Positions 25,149 through 33,294 of a DNA stretch of 51,410 nucleotides are shown one piece after another. Positions within the stretch are counted from its first letter, which is position 1; every line of letters begins with the position of its first letter. Source of the stretch: a virus. The DNA is taken from IMG/VR virus record IMGVR_UViG_3300035703_000130, positions 1 through 51,410 of that record, one strand, 5' to 3'. The translations under genes and the position numbers were made by a program. The notes below the pieces were generated by a model. That model saw nothing but the letters and a program-made list of their open reading frames with translations, was not told the DNA's origin and did no database searches.

Positions 25149-25727
25149 TCAGATTTTCTTGAGGTAGTTAATCTCTTTGGTCGCATTTTTGGACTTGGTA
25201 TCCACGTCAACAACCATAGCGATTTGGTAGTTACTACCTGCGTAGCCTTCCATAACGAGAGCGTCACCTTTTACAAGGTCTTTTGCTTCGTTGAAGTAAT
25301 GGTAGATAGTTCCGTTAGTTGCGAACTTAACCCCAATCGTATACGGAATGACTTCCGACACAGAGGCTTTGTCCACAGCAATAACATCACCGGAACCCTT
25401 AATTTCCATTACCCACTGGCCTTGACTATTCACTGCCAGTTTGTAACCGTAGGACTTGATATCGCCACGGTTGATTTCGTAGAGCGTCTTTTCATTAGCC
25501 ATGTTGGTTTCTCCTTGTTTTGGCGGTTCAAAAGTAGAATAACCCTTTGACACTAGAACTACGTTGTTTCTAGAGATAGTTGTCTTTTCAACACTGTCAC
25601 AAATAACATGCTCTAGGTTTAGCATATGTGCGCCGCGAGTTGACGCCACACGCCATATTTTTTTTGTTTCTCCTAAATAATGAGCTTGTTTCTTTACAAA
25701 ATCACCAACCTCAATAAAACCCTTCAT
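25149..25727 (-). CDS. two-part protein with internal start at 25502
   Basis: One 192-residue frame, but AAGGAG eight bases before an in-frame ATG at 25502 strongly suggests a second product of 117 residues. The first 75 residues ('FIEVGDFVKKQAHYLG' onward) look like a small SH3-type beta domain; the rest is another beta domain with a basic C-terminus. Either two genes fused by loss of a stop or a single gene with two starts. Functions unknown. Confidence 0.6.
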   Translation of the reverse strand: MKGFIEVGDFVKKQAHYLGETKKIWRVASTRGAHMLNLEHVICDSVEKTTISRNNVVLVSKGYSTFEPPKQGETNMANEKTLYEINRGDIKSYGYKLAVNSQGQWVMEIKGSGDVIAVDKASVSEVIPYTIGVKFATNGTIYHYFNEAKDLVKGDALVMEGYAGSNYQIAMVVDVDTKSKNATKEINYLKKI

Positions 25728-26302
25728 CAGTGCACCATATCGTAAGATTTACCGAACTTAACATCAATACCAAGAGGCACGTTAAGCTTTAGATCGTCGT
25801 TAGTCATCTGCATAGCTTTCTCCAACAGGTCTTTTCTCTCCTGCTCTTTTCCCACGGGAACGATAGAACCCTTTTCGTCGTGGAATTGGAAGTTGATTTT
25901 GCAACCCAACCCGCGCACATAGTAAAGCCACTTATCAAAGCAATAGACACCTGTCCCTTGGTTCAGGGTTGAGAAGCGATCTTTTTCATTCCGTAGTTGA
26001 TACCAAAAACCAGATACAGGGTTCTTAAGCCACATGCTTTGGCCAGTGTGCTTTACCTCGCAATCGTTAGCTACTTTCTGCACAGCCCAATTCTTCTTCC
26101 AGAAGGCATCCAGAAGACTTTTGGCAAACTCTACCGTGCAATTAAGATCACGAGCGAGCTTTTTCTCCCTGATACCATAGGTTGAGCTATAGTTTGTAAC
26201 TTTTGATGGTTTTCTAATTTGATGTATTTTATCATACAACTCTTTTTGTTTGTCTTTCGGTAGGGCTTTCATCTGTGCTAGGGTAAGTGTGTTTCCTGAC
26301 AT
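25727..26302 (-). CDS. DNA polymerase family A, C-terminal piece (fingers and palm)
   Basis: A 191-residue protein that carries only the end of a family A polymerase: motif B 'KVTNYSSTYGIREKKLARDL' (the O helix) near 33 and motif C 'INFQFHDEKGS' with the catalytic Asp-Glu near 140. It must work with the upstream piece (26695..28089), which holds the exonuclease and motif A. ATG 26302 lies inside the HNH gene's end. The pieces together give about 655 residues, a normal size. Confidence 0.85.
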   Translation of the reverse strand: MSGNTLTLAQMKALPKDKQKELYDKIHQIRKPSKVTNYSSTYGIREKKLARDLNCTVEFAKSLLDAFWKKNWAVQKVANDCEVKHTGQSMWLKNPVSGFWYQLRNEKDRFSTLNQGTGVYCFDKWLYYVRGLGCKINFQFHDEKGSIVPVGKEQERKDLLEKAMQMTNDDLKLNVPLGIDVKFGKSYDMVH

Positions 26303-26684
26303 ACTCAGCGGCGCTTTCTAAATACTTAGGGTTGTCTTGGAAAAGTCCCAAGCCTCGGTTGCAGTTGTGACATAACAAAGCCCTAACCTCTCCCGTTTTG
26401 TGGTTATGATCAACGTTAAGTCCAGACACGTGATCTTCTCGCATTTTAAAACCAAAGTCTCTACAAATAGCACACTTAAAGTCCTGCTCTGCAAGCATAC
26501 GATGCACGTCTCTGACGCTTATACCATAAGACCTTTTATAGTGCTTATCACTGTGGGCCTGTTGTCTACACTCTTCACAACAATAGTGATGTGATGGAGC
26601 CATAGGTTCAAAACTATCTCCACACCATTTACAAAGCTTATCTCTAAAACTACCTTGAGGATACTTACTCCTATGGGCTGTCAT
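26232..26684 (-). CDS. endonuclease VII-type HNH homing endonuclease inserted in polymerase gene
   Basis: A 150-residue protein. 'CKWCGDSFEP', 'YCCEECRQQ' and the later 'CAICRDFG'...'CHNCNRGLG' give zinc-binding Cys pairs, and 'LNVDHNHKTGEVRALLCHNC' is the endonuclease VII core. The natural end ('AAEYVRKHT') is followed by 14 codons that run into the start of the polymerase C-terminal gene in another frame. No ribosome site is clear before ATG 26684. It fills nearly the whole insertion that divides the polymerase. Confidence 0.85.
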   Translation of the reverse strand: MTAHRSKYPQGSFRDKLCKWCGDSFEPMAPSHHYCCEECRQQAHSDKHYKRSYGISVRDVHRMLAEQDFKCAICRDFGFKMREDHVSGLNVDHNHKTGEVRALLCHNCNRGLGLFQDNPKYLESAAEYVRKHTYPSTDESPTERQTKRVV

Positions 26685-26694
26685 TGGTTTTAGT

Positions 26695-28089
26695 TTAAGA
26701 GGCGTCTTTACTTTTAAACCATTTATAAAACTCATACTCATCTTCTGTAATAAGGCCAGCAAACACGGCCAAGCTTAGGTGAGGGTCATACCCTTCCTGT
26801 TGCATTTCCTCAACGTATTCTGGATCATGCGGTTGGATATAATGCCTCTTGGTTGTATCTTCCAACGACACCATATCAGAGCCACAGATTGAATAGCCTT
26901 CTGGTGCAATAATACAGGAGCGAATTTCTTTGCCCCAAGGCTTATCAACTCCAGGAATATTAGCCAAAGGCTTCCGGTGTTGGAACCTGAGAGTGTTAGT
27001 CAAACCATCAATAGAAGCAGTAAGCTTTCCATCTTTGTGAGACTCAAGAAAACCCTTGAAGAAACCTACGCGGTGTTTGATGATGGAGAGTCCCGCCAGA
27101 ACTTGAACAGCGGGGTCTTTTTCAGCCAGTTCCAGAACTTCTTCACACAATTCTCCTTCATTAGGATGACCTTTAGGATACCTGATCTGAGGTATCTGCT
27201 TATTTTCCCCTGTTACCTTATTACGTTCAAACTTAAAAGTCTTGCACTCCCAACCAAGATCGGTGAGCCAAGCCTTAATCTGAACATCAGATTGTGGGTT
27301 AGGTTCGACATACTCTTTAACATAGGTAACATCAGACACCGTGTCTAGAGGCAGGTTGAGAGAGGCCAGCAGAGCTTGCCACTTGATCCCGTGTGCACTC
27401 AATCCACCGTCTTTGAGGAAAGGTTTTTTGGGATAACTTTTGGTTTCGTAAACCGCAACTTTAGGCATAGAAGCAGCGAGTTCAACAAATTTTTCATCAC
27501 GTTGCCTTTCAAGCTCAGTCAAATGTTTTTGTGCAGATACAAGATCAACCGTAATGGGGTTAGCCTCTTGTTCCCTCGCACAGTCCATCTTGAAAGCAAG
27601 ATAGGAAGTATACCTAAGCCATTCCTTCTGGTCTTTGTCATAGAGGATATTAAGCTTACGCTCAAGGTCCTTCCACAACAGCCAGTTGATCTTTACGTCT
27701 TCCGTGACACGGTGTGCGTATTCTTCGTAGCTAAGGTTATTCCAGTCTTCGACTTTTGGTTTTGGGACTCCGAAGGTTTCTCCGTAGCTTTCAAGTCCGT
27801 GCTTGTCTCGTTGGTAATTGATTGTCCACGATAACGGGAGCGTGTCCACAAAATCATGATAAAGCAAATCAAGACCAAGGATACGATTAAATACAGGTAG
27901 GTCAAATCGAATGGCATTGTGGCAAACCAACTTTCTATCTCGGGGGTGTCCAGACAGAACAGCCCTCATTTCAAAATAGTCACCTGTAGTGCGATAGTTT
28001 ACTCCATCTTCGGTCCACCCAAGCACATGAATCTTAGTGCATACATCTTGAAACCCGTCAGTTTCACTATCGACTACAATAAACTTCAT
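26695..28089 (-). CDS. DNA polymerase family A, N-terminal piece (3'-5' exonuclease and motif A)
   Basis: A 464-residue protein. The proofreading exonuclease has 'FIVVDSETDG' (Exo I), 'LVCHNAIRFDLPVF' (Exo II) and 'YAHRVTEDVKINWLLW' (Exo III). The polymerase part begins near 330 and includes motif A 'YSICGSDMVSLEDTTKRHY'. It stops after 'YKWFKSKDAS', before the O helix. AAGGG before ATG 28089 decides the start. The missing fingers and motif C are the next polymerase gene, beyond an HNH gene. Confidence 0.9.
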   Translation of the reverse strand: MKFIVVDSETDGFQDVCTKIHVLGWTEDGVNYRTTGDYFEMRAVLSGHPRDRKLVCHNAIRFDLPVFNRILGLDLLYHDFVDTLPLSWTINYQRDKHGLESYGETFGVPKPKVEDWNNLSYEEYAHRVTEDVKINWLLWKDLERKLNILYDKDQKEWLRYTSYLAFKMDCAREQEANPITVDLVSAQKHLTELERQRDEKFVELAASMPKVAVYETKSYPKKPFLKDGGLSAHGIKWQALLASLNLPLDTVSDVTYVKEYVEPNPQSDVQIKAWLTDLGWECKTFKFERNKVTGENKQIPQIRYPKGHPNEGELCEEVLELAEKDPAVQVLAGLSIIKHRVGFFKGFLESHKDGKLTASIDGLTNTLRFQHRKPLANIPGVDKPWGKEIRSCIIAPEGYSICGSDMVSLEDTTKRHYIQPHDPEYVEEMQQEGYDPHLSLAVFAGLITEDEYEFYKWFKSKDAS

Positions 28090-28265
28090 TAGATATCCCT
28101 TGTCGTCAACGATTGGTATCGAGCGTTCCAACCCGCTTCAAAAGCGCCTCGAATAGCTTCAACTAAGTCGTCCCAATCCCCACCTGAAACATCGTATAGC
28201 CACTCGTCAAAATCAATACCACTTTTATTATTTACCCAATTATCATAAGCCTCATCAACAGTCAT
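28089..28265 (-). CDS. 58-residue acidic protein upstream of polymerase
   Basis: ATG 28265 overlaps the upstream stop (ATGA) and its own stop overlaps the polymerase start (TAATG). Acidic and aromatic ('IDFDEWLYDVSGGDWDDLVE'), ending in a helix 'AFEAGWNARYQ' often seen in small phage proteins. Unknown function, possibly a polymerase accessory. Confidence 0.6.
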   Translation of the reverse strand: MTVDEAYDNWVNNKSGIDFDEWLYDVSGGDWDDLVEAIRGAFEAGWNARYQSLTTRDI

Positions 28266-28693
28266 CCCATCTTCTCCACAAATTTTCCATTACGGACTAC
28301 AAAAGAGGTTGCTTTAGGGATAACAGAACCCCCTAAGCGAGTGTATGCACGTCCACCATCAATAAAGCCGACAGCAGTAGTTACCATATCGTGTCTGTGA
28401 GAACTGTAGAACCAATACCCCTCTGACTTAATCATGTCAAAGGTAAGGTCCTCAACCCAATCAGCAGAGCCAATCAGAAGGGTTCCACCCGACTCAGGAA
28501 TAGGATTACGATAGAGACAGAAATACTTATTTCCAAACTTGGGGTGTGGTGTATCACGATAGAAGATATCCCTAGCGTAAGTGTCATTCTCCCGCCCGGT
28601 AGTGCAGACGTAGGAGACAGGCACCCCATCTTTTTGGGAATACAAATCTTCTACAGCCTCAGTGTTAAAGATGGGGTAGTGCCTGATTTTCAT
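28262..28693 (-). CDS. uncharacterised protein
   Basis: A 143-residue beta-rich protein ('YICR'-free, no metal motif), with conserved-looking 'DTPHPKFGNKYFCLYRNP' and 'GSADWVEDLTFDMIKSEGYW'. No family recognised. It lies between primase-helicase and polymerase genes and is translationally coupled to the next small gene. Confidence 0.6.
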   Translation of the reverse strand: MKIRHYPIFNTEAVEDLYSQKDGVPVSYVCTTGRENDTYARDIFYRDTPHPKFGNKYFCLYRNPIPESGGTLLIGSADWVEDLTFDMIKSEGYWFYSSHRHDMVTTAVGFIDGGRAYTRLGGSVIPKATSFVVRNGKFVEKMG

Positions 28694-28702
28694 TGTATCA
28701 CC

Positions 28703-28927
28703 TTAAAACGTGATTGTTACGGAGTCACCTTCATAGAAGACTTTTTCTGCGGATTTAAAAGTCCCTGTTAACAACAGATTGGGCCAAGGCATTTGCCCTT
28801 TATAGTTTGCTGCTCCGGAAAGGATTAGGTAATACCCCTGAGACTCCTTAAGGTAAAGGGTTTTATTACAGATAAACGCCACAACATTATTTTTACTTTT
28901 GGCTTTTTCATAGGTAAATCTCATCAT
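28703..28927 (-). CDS. uncharacterised small protein
   Basis: A 74-residue basic beta-rich protein starting at the primase-helicase stop (TGATG overlap), with a second Met right after the first. Unknown function. Confidence 0.55.
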   Translation of the reverse strand: MMRFTYEKAKSKNNVVAFICNKTLYLKESQGYYLILSGAANYKGQMPWPNLLLTGTFKSAEKVFYEGDSVTITF

Positions 28928-30495
28928 CAGAATCCTTGTTCCCGAGGGGTTAATGTAAACGTTGCACCGTCGAATGTCAAGGCCCCAGCATCACCTTCTA
29001 GGCCACACGGACGGTTTTTTGTCACCTTAAGGTAGGTAGTATTCTTTTCTACAAGAGAATCTGCCTCTTTGTTCCTGGACAATACGATACGAACAGATGC
29101 TCGTTGACTAATCATCTTACAGTATTTAGGGTCGCCATTCTCGTTAGTGTGAGCAATGGTAACAATACCTACGTTAAGCTTAGCCGCCATCTTAGACAAC
29201 TGGATACTCAGAGAAGCAAGCTTACTCTCTTTCTCTTTCTCATCGGAGATAGACAGAACGTCTTGGATAGGCTCAAAGAAGATATACTGGCAACCGCAGG
29301 CTTCACTCAGGAACCTGATTTGATCCGTGAGAGCTTCAACGCTATCCGACTCCTTAAGAGTGAATTGCATGTAGTTCCCATTGGCCGAAATCTTTTTGAT
29401 GGATTCCTTAACCTGTTCGACTTTACCTTTTTTCTCTACCAAATCCTTCCTAGTCAGGTTGTCATTAAGATCATATGATACCAGACCCAACAGAGAACGT
29501 AGCGGGGTTTCTTCAAGGTGCCAAGCTGCAAACTTGATATCAGGATGGTTCTTGATCAGGTTATATTGCAGGTAACGCATCAACTCCGTCTTACCAATAC
29601 CCGTCTCAGCCAAAAGCACAGTGAAGTGCCCTTGCATAAGTCCCAGAATCTTAGCATCCAACTCTGGAATACCCGTAGGAACATAAGTATGATCCGGTGT
29701 ATCCTCATAAAGCTCTAGGAAGTCAGATGAGTCTGCAATGATAGTAGACGGTGTGAATATCTTAGCATTATACCATGCACTAGTATAATTCTGTGCTGCC
29801 CCGGCTTGCAGGAACTCGTTTGCATCCTTAAACTTGTCGTGACTAATCTTGTAGACCCGGCCCGGAAAGAGGTTCATCAGATTAATTGCAAAAGCTTCTG
29901 CTTTATCGTCTGTATCCAGAGACAGATAAATACGCTCAAAGCTATTCAGCCACTCAAAGCAATTCTCAAGGATCGTTCGCTTAGGAGTAGCACTTGGCAG
30001 AGATACGACAGGATACTTAGACCCGAGCATCTGGAAGGCAGACATAGCATCAAGCTCACCCTCACAGATAGTAACAGCCTTTTGCCCACCGTTAAACTTA
30101 TTCATACCCCAGAATACATCAGTCTTCAACCCAACATCAGCAACGAATTGCTTAGGAAAGACACGATACTTTACTTTTCCATCGGGATACTTGTAGCCGT
30201 GGCGAATTTCTTTGTTGTTTTCATCTACGTCAGTTTCTACATCATAGAAACGCATAGTCTGTTTAGTAATTCCCCTGTGGTCCCTATACTCTTTTTTCAT
30301 TTCGTCTTCGATTACCTCAAATTGACCACTGTTCTTTGTTGGGTAGCGAGCTTTCGCCCAATCTGTCATTTTCTTACTAGAGGGGTAGGACGAGCCGCAA
30401 CTATGGCAATATCCCACCCCTTTGTCAGTGTTGAAAGTAAAGGCGTCAGAGCTACCACAAGCTTTATAAGGGCAAGGCTTATGGATTAACTCCAT
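28927..30495 (-). CDS. DNA primase-helicase (T7 gp4-like)
   Basis: A 522-residue replicative protein. Residues 8-35 form a zinc-binding primase finger ('CPYKACG'...'CHSCG'). TOPRIM blocks are 'VTICEGELDAMSAFQML' near 140 and 'IYLSLDTDDKAEAF' near 192. The helicase has Walker A 'LLAETGIGKTELM' near 297, 'AAWHLEETPLRSL', and Walker B-like 'YIFFEPIQDVLS'. It unwinds DNA and lays primers for the family A polymerase. Confidence 0.92.
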   Translation of the reverse strand: MELIHKPCPYKACGSSDAFTFNTDKGVGYCHSCGSSYPSSKKMTDWAKARYPTKNSGQFEVIEDEMKKEYRDHRGITKQTMRFYDVETDVDENNKEIRHGYKYPDGKVKYRVFPKQFVADVGLKTDVFWGMNKFNGGQKAVTICEGELDAMSAFQMLGSKYPVVSLPSATPKRTILENCFEWLNSFERIYLSLDTDDKAEAFAINLMNLFPGRVYKISHDKFKDANEFLQAGAAQNYTSAWYNAKIFTPSTIIADSSDFLELYEDTPDHTYVPTGIPELDAKILGLMQGHFTVLLAETGIGKTELMRYLQYNLIKNHPDIKFAAWHLEETPLRSLLGLVSYDLNDNLTRKDLVEKKGKVEQVKESIKKISANGNYMQFTLKESDSVEALTDQIRFLSEACGCQYIFFEPIQDVLSISDEKEKESKLASLSIQLSKMAAKLNVGIVTIAHTNENGDPKYCKMISQRASVRIVLSRNKEADSLVEKNTTYLKVTKNRPCGLEGDAGALTFDGATFTLTPREQGF

Positions 30496-30671
30496 TAGTT
30501 ATCATACGCCTCCAAAGATTGAAGAAGGAGTTTCAGCATGTTTTTACCCAGACGGTTTTGGATAACTCCGTCATAATAAAATTCCGCAGATTTAACCCCG
30601 TCCTCTTGCTCGTAAACCCTTACTTCAATTTCACTAGCATGAATATATCCAATTTGTTTTGCACCGCTCAT
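30495..30671 (-). CDS. 58-residue uncharacterised protein
   Basis: Coupled at both ends by TAATG overlaps, with a purine-rich GAAGGTGAGG upstream. Mixed strand-helix pattern ('IEVRVYEQEDGVKSAEFYYD'). Its place directly before primase-helicase suggests replication-linked expression only. Confidence 0.55.
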   Translation of the reverse strand: MSGAKQIGYIHASEIEVRVYEQEDGVKSAEFYYDGVIQNRLGKNMLKLLLQSLEAYDN

Positions 30672-30754
30672 TAAAACAACCTCACCTTCTTGACACGAAG
30701 AACCGCCCGGCCAAGGACACGATCATATTCACACGACAGAATGAAATCATACAT
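30671..30754 (-). CDS. 27-residue mini-protein
   Basis: A short frame from ATG 30754 (overlapping the RNA ligase stop) to the next start at 30671, beginning 'MYDFILSCEYDRVLG' with a basic end. Supported mainly by coupling at both ends; it may serve to carry ribosomes to the next gene. Confidence 0.45.
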   Translation of the reverse strand: MYDFILSCEYDRVLGRAVLRVKKVRLF

Positions 30755-31683
30755 TAGAACAGGTCCTTTCTGATTTCTTTGACCTTAGCAATAGTCAGAC
30801 GTTGCAGGAGTTTGAAGTCAACTTTGGGATTATTGAACTTCTTCATAAAGTTCCAGGTTTCTTCGGTGATCAGATCATACCAAACTACACCAAGTAGTTG
30901 CCCGATATATTTGCTATTCCAACCGTCATGTTGCAGAGTAATCTTAGCAACAACCTTATCAACCAAATGCTGATTGACAAAATCGTTGACGATCTTTTCC
31001 TCTACAAGATCACCGTTGATAATCGGTGCACCCATTTCCTTGTGGTGGACTTCCTTGAAAGCGTTGGTAATCATCTTGGCCCAAACAACACGGCCAAAGC
31101 GATTGCTCCAACCGTAATTCTTTAGGACAATACCTTCACCGACACCCTGACCGTCTTTAATCAGGAAGACGTTACGCTCTAGGACACCTTGCAGTTGCTC
31201 ATAAGAGGGGTTCTTAAGGATAGCTATAGGCGCAAGGTAATCAATACCGTAAGCATCAAGCAGCGGTTTGTAATCTTCGTATTTCAAAAGATCGCCGTTT
31301 GAACCCATCACGTCAAACACATAGAACTTACGCCATGCGTCATCCCGGTAGGTTTTAAGCGAGTGAGGCACAAGCCATTCACCCACCAGCCGCAAGGTCG
31401 GGAAGGCCATAAAAAAGGCCGTATACCGCTTGTCCGCGAGGGCATGGGCATAGAACCCAGCGTTATCGTTACCCACGCTCAGGACGCGATTCCGAGAGCC
31501 TGCACATAGGCCAAGCGACCCGGCAGGGGCAAGCGCACCATCAGCAGCAATACCACCCTGCCCCCACCAGAGTTGACCGTTAGTGCCATCCAGCTTCGGG
31601 AAGGCGTAAACAATACCTTCCGTGATCCCTTCAACCTCGTCATTGCCAAGGCGCTCAAGGTGCATATACTTAGCGAAATCCAT
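30754..31683 (-). CDS. RNA ligase (nucleotidyltransferase family)
   Basis: A 309-residue ATP-dependent ligase. 'YAFPKLDGTNGQLWWG' near residue 27 is motif I with the nucleotide-binding Lys, 'LRLVGEWLVPHSLKTY' near 105 is motif IIIa, 'GVGEGIVLKNYGW' near 183 is motif IV, and 'RVVWAKMITN' is motif V. With the P-loop kinase at 34941..35360 and the phage tRNAs it suggests repair of cleaved tRNA. Start overlaps the next gene's stop by one base. Confidence 0.8.
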   Translation of the reverse strand: MDFAKYMHLERLGNDEVEGITEGIVYAFPKLDGTNGQLWWGQGGIAADGALAPAGSLGLCAGSRNRVLSVGNDNAGFYAHALADKRYTAFFMAFPTLRLVGEWLVPHSLKTYRDDAWRKFYVFDVMGSNGDLLKYEDYKPLLDAYGIDYLAPIAILKNPSYEQLQGVLERNVFLIKDGQGVGEGIVLKNYGWSNRFGRVVWAKMITNAFKEVHHKEMGAPIINGDLVEEKIVNDFVNQHLVDKVVAKITLQHDGWNSKYIGQLLGVVWYDLITEETWNFMKKFNNPKVDFKLLQRLTIAKVKEIRKDLF

Positions 31684-32630
31684 TATTTTCTCTTTCTGTC
31701 GTTACAAGCCCAATAGTCTGGATTATCAGGGTCACCGAAGGCAACAACACCAGCAGTAGAGTTGCTCGTATCTCTAAGCCCAGACCCAATGACTAGATAG
31801 TCTGCATCATATACCCGAACATAACGGTAGTTGTCAATATAAGGGCAAAGGAAGCGGTCAGTCCGGTAAGGAACCCTCAGAAGCTTTAGACCATGCCAGC
31901 CACCATCGCCAACTTCAAGAGCACCAACACTCTTAAGATAATCCTTAATAAGTCCCGTAGAATGATTACAAGAGCTATAAATTCTGTTGGGAATATACTT
32001 CCCATCTTTTACTCCGACAACACAGCGCGCCCTAGTCTTACCTTTCTTATTCCTAACGGTCACTACAATAAAATCACCAGAGGCATATACAACAGAGGGG
32101 TGATCTGGTAGAGGGCTAAAAGGATATCGCATACAACTATCTGAGATAGAGGCACAGTCGTAAGCGTAGGAGAAGTTGCCACGGGTTCTAACGTAAGACG
32201 TAAAAGCCCTCTTGAAATCCTCTTTGGTATTTCCTACGTGGAGAACAAAATCGTCATCATCAAACAGGATATTGGTTTGCCAGAAGGCAGCAAAAGCCTC
32301 TACCAATTGATCAGGCGCTTTGGGGAAAATGCGACGGAAGAAGCGGCCCGCAGTCGTCTTAGTGCGATGACGAACCAACCCACCCATATACTTGTTGTAG
32401 CTATCAAAGTAGCTAATGTTTTCCCCATCAGACGCTTGCTTAGGAAGCATAAGCTTCATCAAAGTTTGAACCTGATCAACACTTTCCCCTAGAAGATCAG
32501 CAGCATTAAGCAGACCGTCAACAATCTTCTTGTTTTGAACACGCTTAGTAAGCCGGGGACGAGGGGTATCTGGGTTCTGGAAATGAAATGACTTCCACCA
32601 ACCTTCAATCATGCTTTCAATATGGTTCAT
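31683..32630 (-). CDS. uncharacterised protein, paralogue of 38638..40092
   Basis: A 315-residue protein. Blocks 'AGRFFRRIFPKAPDQLVEA', 'DDFVLHVGNTKEDFKRAFTS', 'DSCMRYPF' and 'RTDRFLCPYIDNYRYVRVYD' have counterparts in the same order in the plus-strand protein at 38638. It lacks that protein's C-terminal Cys-rich and acidic part. Family function unknown. Confidence 0.7.
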   Translation of the reverse strand: MNHIESMIEGWWKSFHFQNPDTPRPRLTKRVQNKKIVDGLLNAADLLGESVDQVQTLMKLMLPKQASDGENISYFDSYNKYMGGLVRHRTKTTAGRFFRRIFPKAPDQLVEAFAAFWQTNILFDDDDFVLHVGNTKEDFKRAFTSYVRTRGNFSYAYDCASISDSCMRYPFSPLPDHPSVVYASGDFIVVTVRNKKGKTRARCVVGVKDGKYIPNRIYSSCNHSTGLIKDYLKSVGALEVGDGGWHGLKLLRVPYRTDRFLCPYIDNYRYVRVYDADYLVIGSGLRDTSNSTAGVVAFGDPDNPDYWACNDRKRK

Positions 32631-32794
32631 TTCTTTTCCCGGTTAGCTTTCTTGAGTGCAGTGAGTTCTTTAGACACTTTGACTAGCTTTTCTCTAGTTT
32701 CAGTAAGAAGGGTTCCTTTTCGGATAGCTTCATCCCTGTGTTCAATCACAAGCTTAGCCAACTCTTCTTTTGTATAATCTTGTGGAAACCTCAT
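32627..32794 (-). CDS. 55-residue basic coiled-coil protein
   Basis: ATG 32794 follows GAGGG-type purines, and the stop overlaps the next start (ATGA). Charged helix throughout ('LTETREKLVKVSKELTALKK'). May bind nucleic acid or a partner. Directly downstream of tRNA-Cys. Confidence 0.55.
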   Translation of the reverse strand: MRFPQDYTKEELAKLVIEHRDEAIRKGTLLTETREKLVKVSKELTALKKANREKK

Positions 32795-32810
32795 GGAACC
32801 CTCTTTAGTT

Positions 32811-32882
32811 TGGAGACCTTGGCGGGAATCGAACCCGAAGGAAAGTTTTGCAGACTCTCACATGAACCATCAACCCAAGGTC
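32811..32882 (-). tRNA. tRNA-Cys (GCA), CCA encoded
   Basis: Acceptor GACCTTG pairs with CAAGGTC. Anticodon stem AGAGT/ACTTT encloses loop CTGCAAA, giving anticodon GCA. The T loop is TTCGATT. Discriminator U73 is the cysteine identity base. The terminal CCA is in the DNA. The D stem is short (three pairs). Confidence 0.85.
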
Positions 32883-32887
32883 TAAAC

Positions 32888-32926
32888 TGGTAGGTGTGGT
32901 AGGACTTGAACCTGCACGGATTAATT
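32888..32926 (-). pseudogene. orphan 3' half of a tRNA
   Basis: The sequence has a T arm (GCAGG/CCTAC around TTCAAGT), acceptor 3' strand CACACCT, discriminator A and CCA. No matching 5' half (AGGTGTG) is found within a tRNA length upstream; that space is the end of an HNH gene whose stop lies where the anticodon loop should be. It looks like a tRNA cut by the HNH insertion. Confidence 0.6.
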
Positions 32927-33289
32927 AAATGTCAACCCTACACAACGTTTCGAGCAGTAAGGGCCATCCTTACCTTGGCTTCTGTTGTGTTTTTCTTGGC
33001 TTAAAGCCCTTTGAAACTTGTTTCCACAGCGTTTGCAAGTTAACTCTACAGTAACAGCTTTTGGAGAAGATTTCCTTGCATTTTCTGTTTTAAGTAGAAG
33101 TTGAAAATTGTCAAGACTGTTATTAGTCAAATCATCGTCTTTGTGATCTACCTCATAACCAAAAGGTATTTCACCAAAAGTCTGTTTCCATAGATATCTT
33201 GGATAGGACTCTGTTGTTCTTTTACCCTCAGAGTAATGCACAACGTGTTGTCTACCGTCTTTTCTAGTGTAAGGTCCGTAAGTTTTCAT
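32921..33289 (-). CDS. HNH homing endonuclease in tRNA cluster
   Basis: A 122-residue protein. 'YEVDHKDDDLTNNSLDNFQL' is the HNH core and 'CKRCGNKF'...'YCSKRC' is a C-terminal zinc knuckle. Its stop codon lies in the anticodon-loop region of a broken tRNA, and its start lies six bases after the tRNA-Leu CCA end. Free-standing HNH genes often invade phage tRNA clusters. Confidence 0.85.
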   Translation of the reverse strand: MKTYGPYTRKDGRQHVVHYSEGKRTTESYPRYLWKQTFGEIPFGYEVDHKDDDLTNNSLDNFQLLLKTENARKSSPKAVTVELTCKRCGNKFQRALSQEKHNRSQGKDGPYCSKRCVGLTFN

Positions 33290-33294
33290 AGTTT

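Noticed and set aside
26300-26700. Group I intron in the polymerase gene
   Set aside because: The insert is about 390 bases and almost all coding; no P3-P7 core was recognisable. Bases at the ends (T before, G at the end) fit by chance. Left open for RT-PCR.
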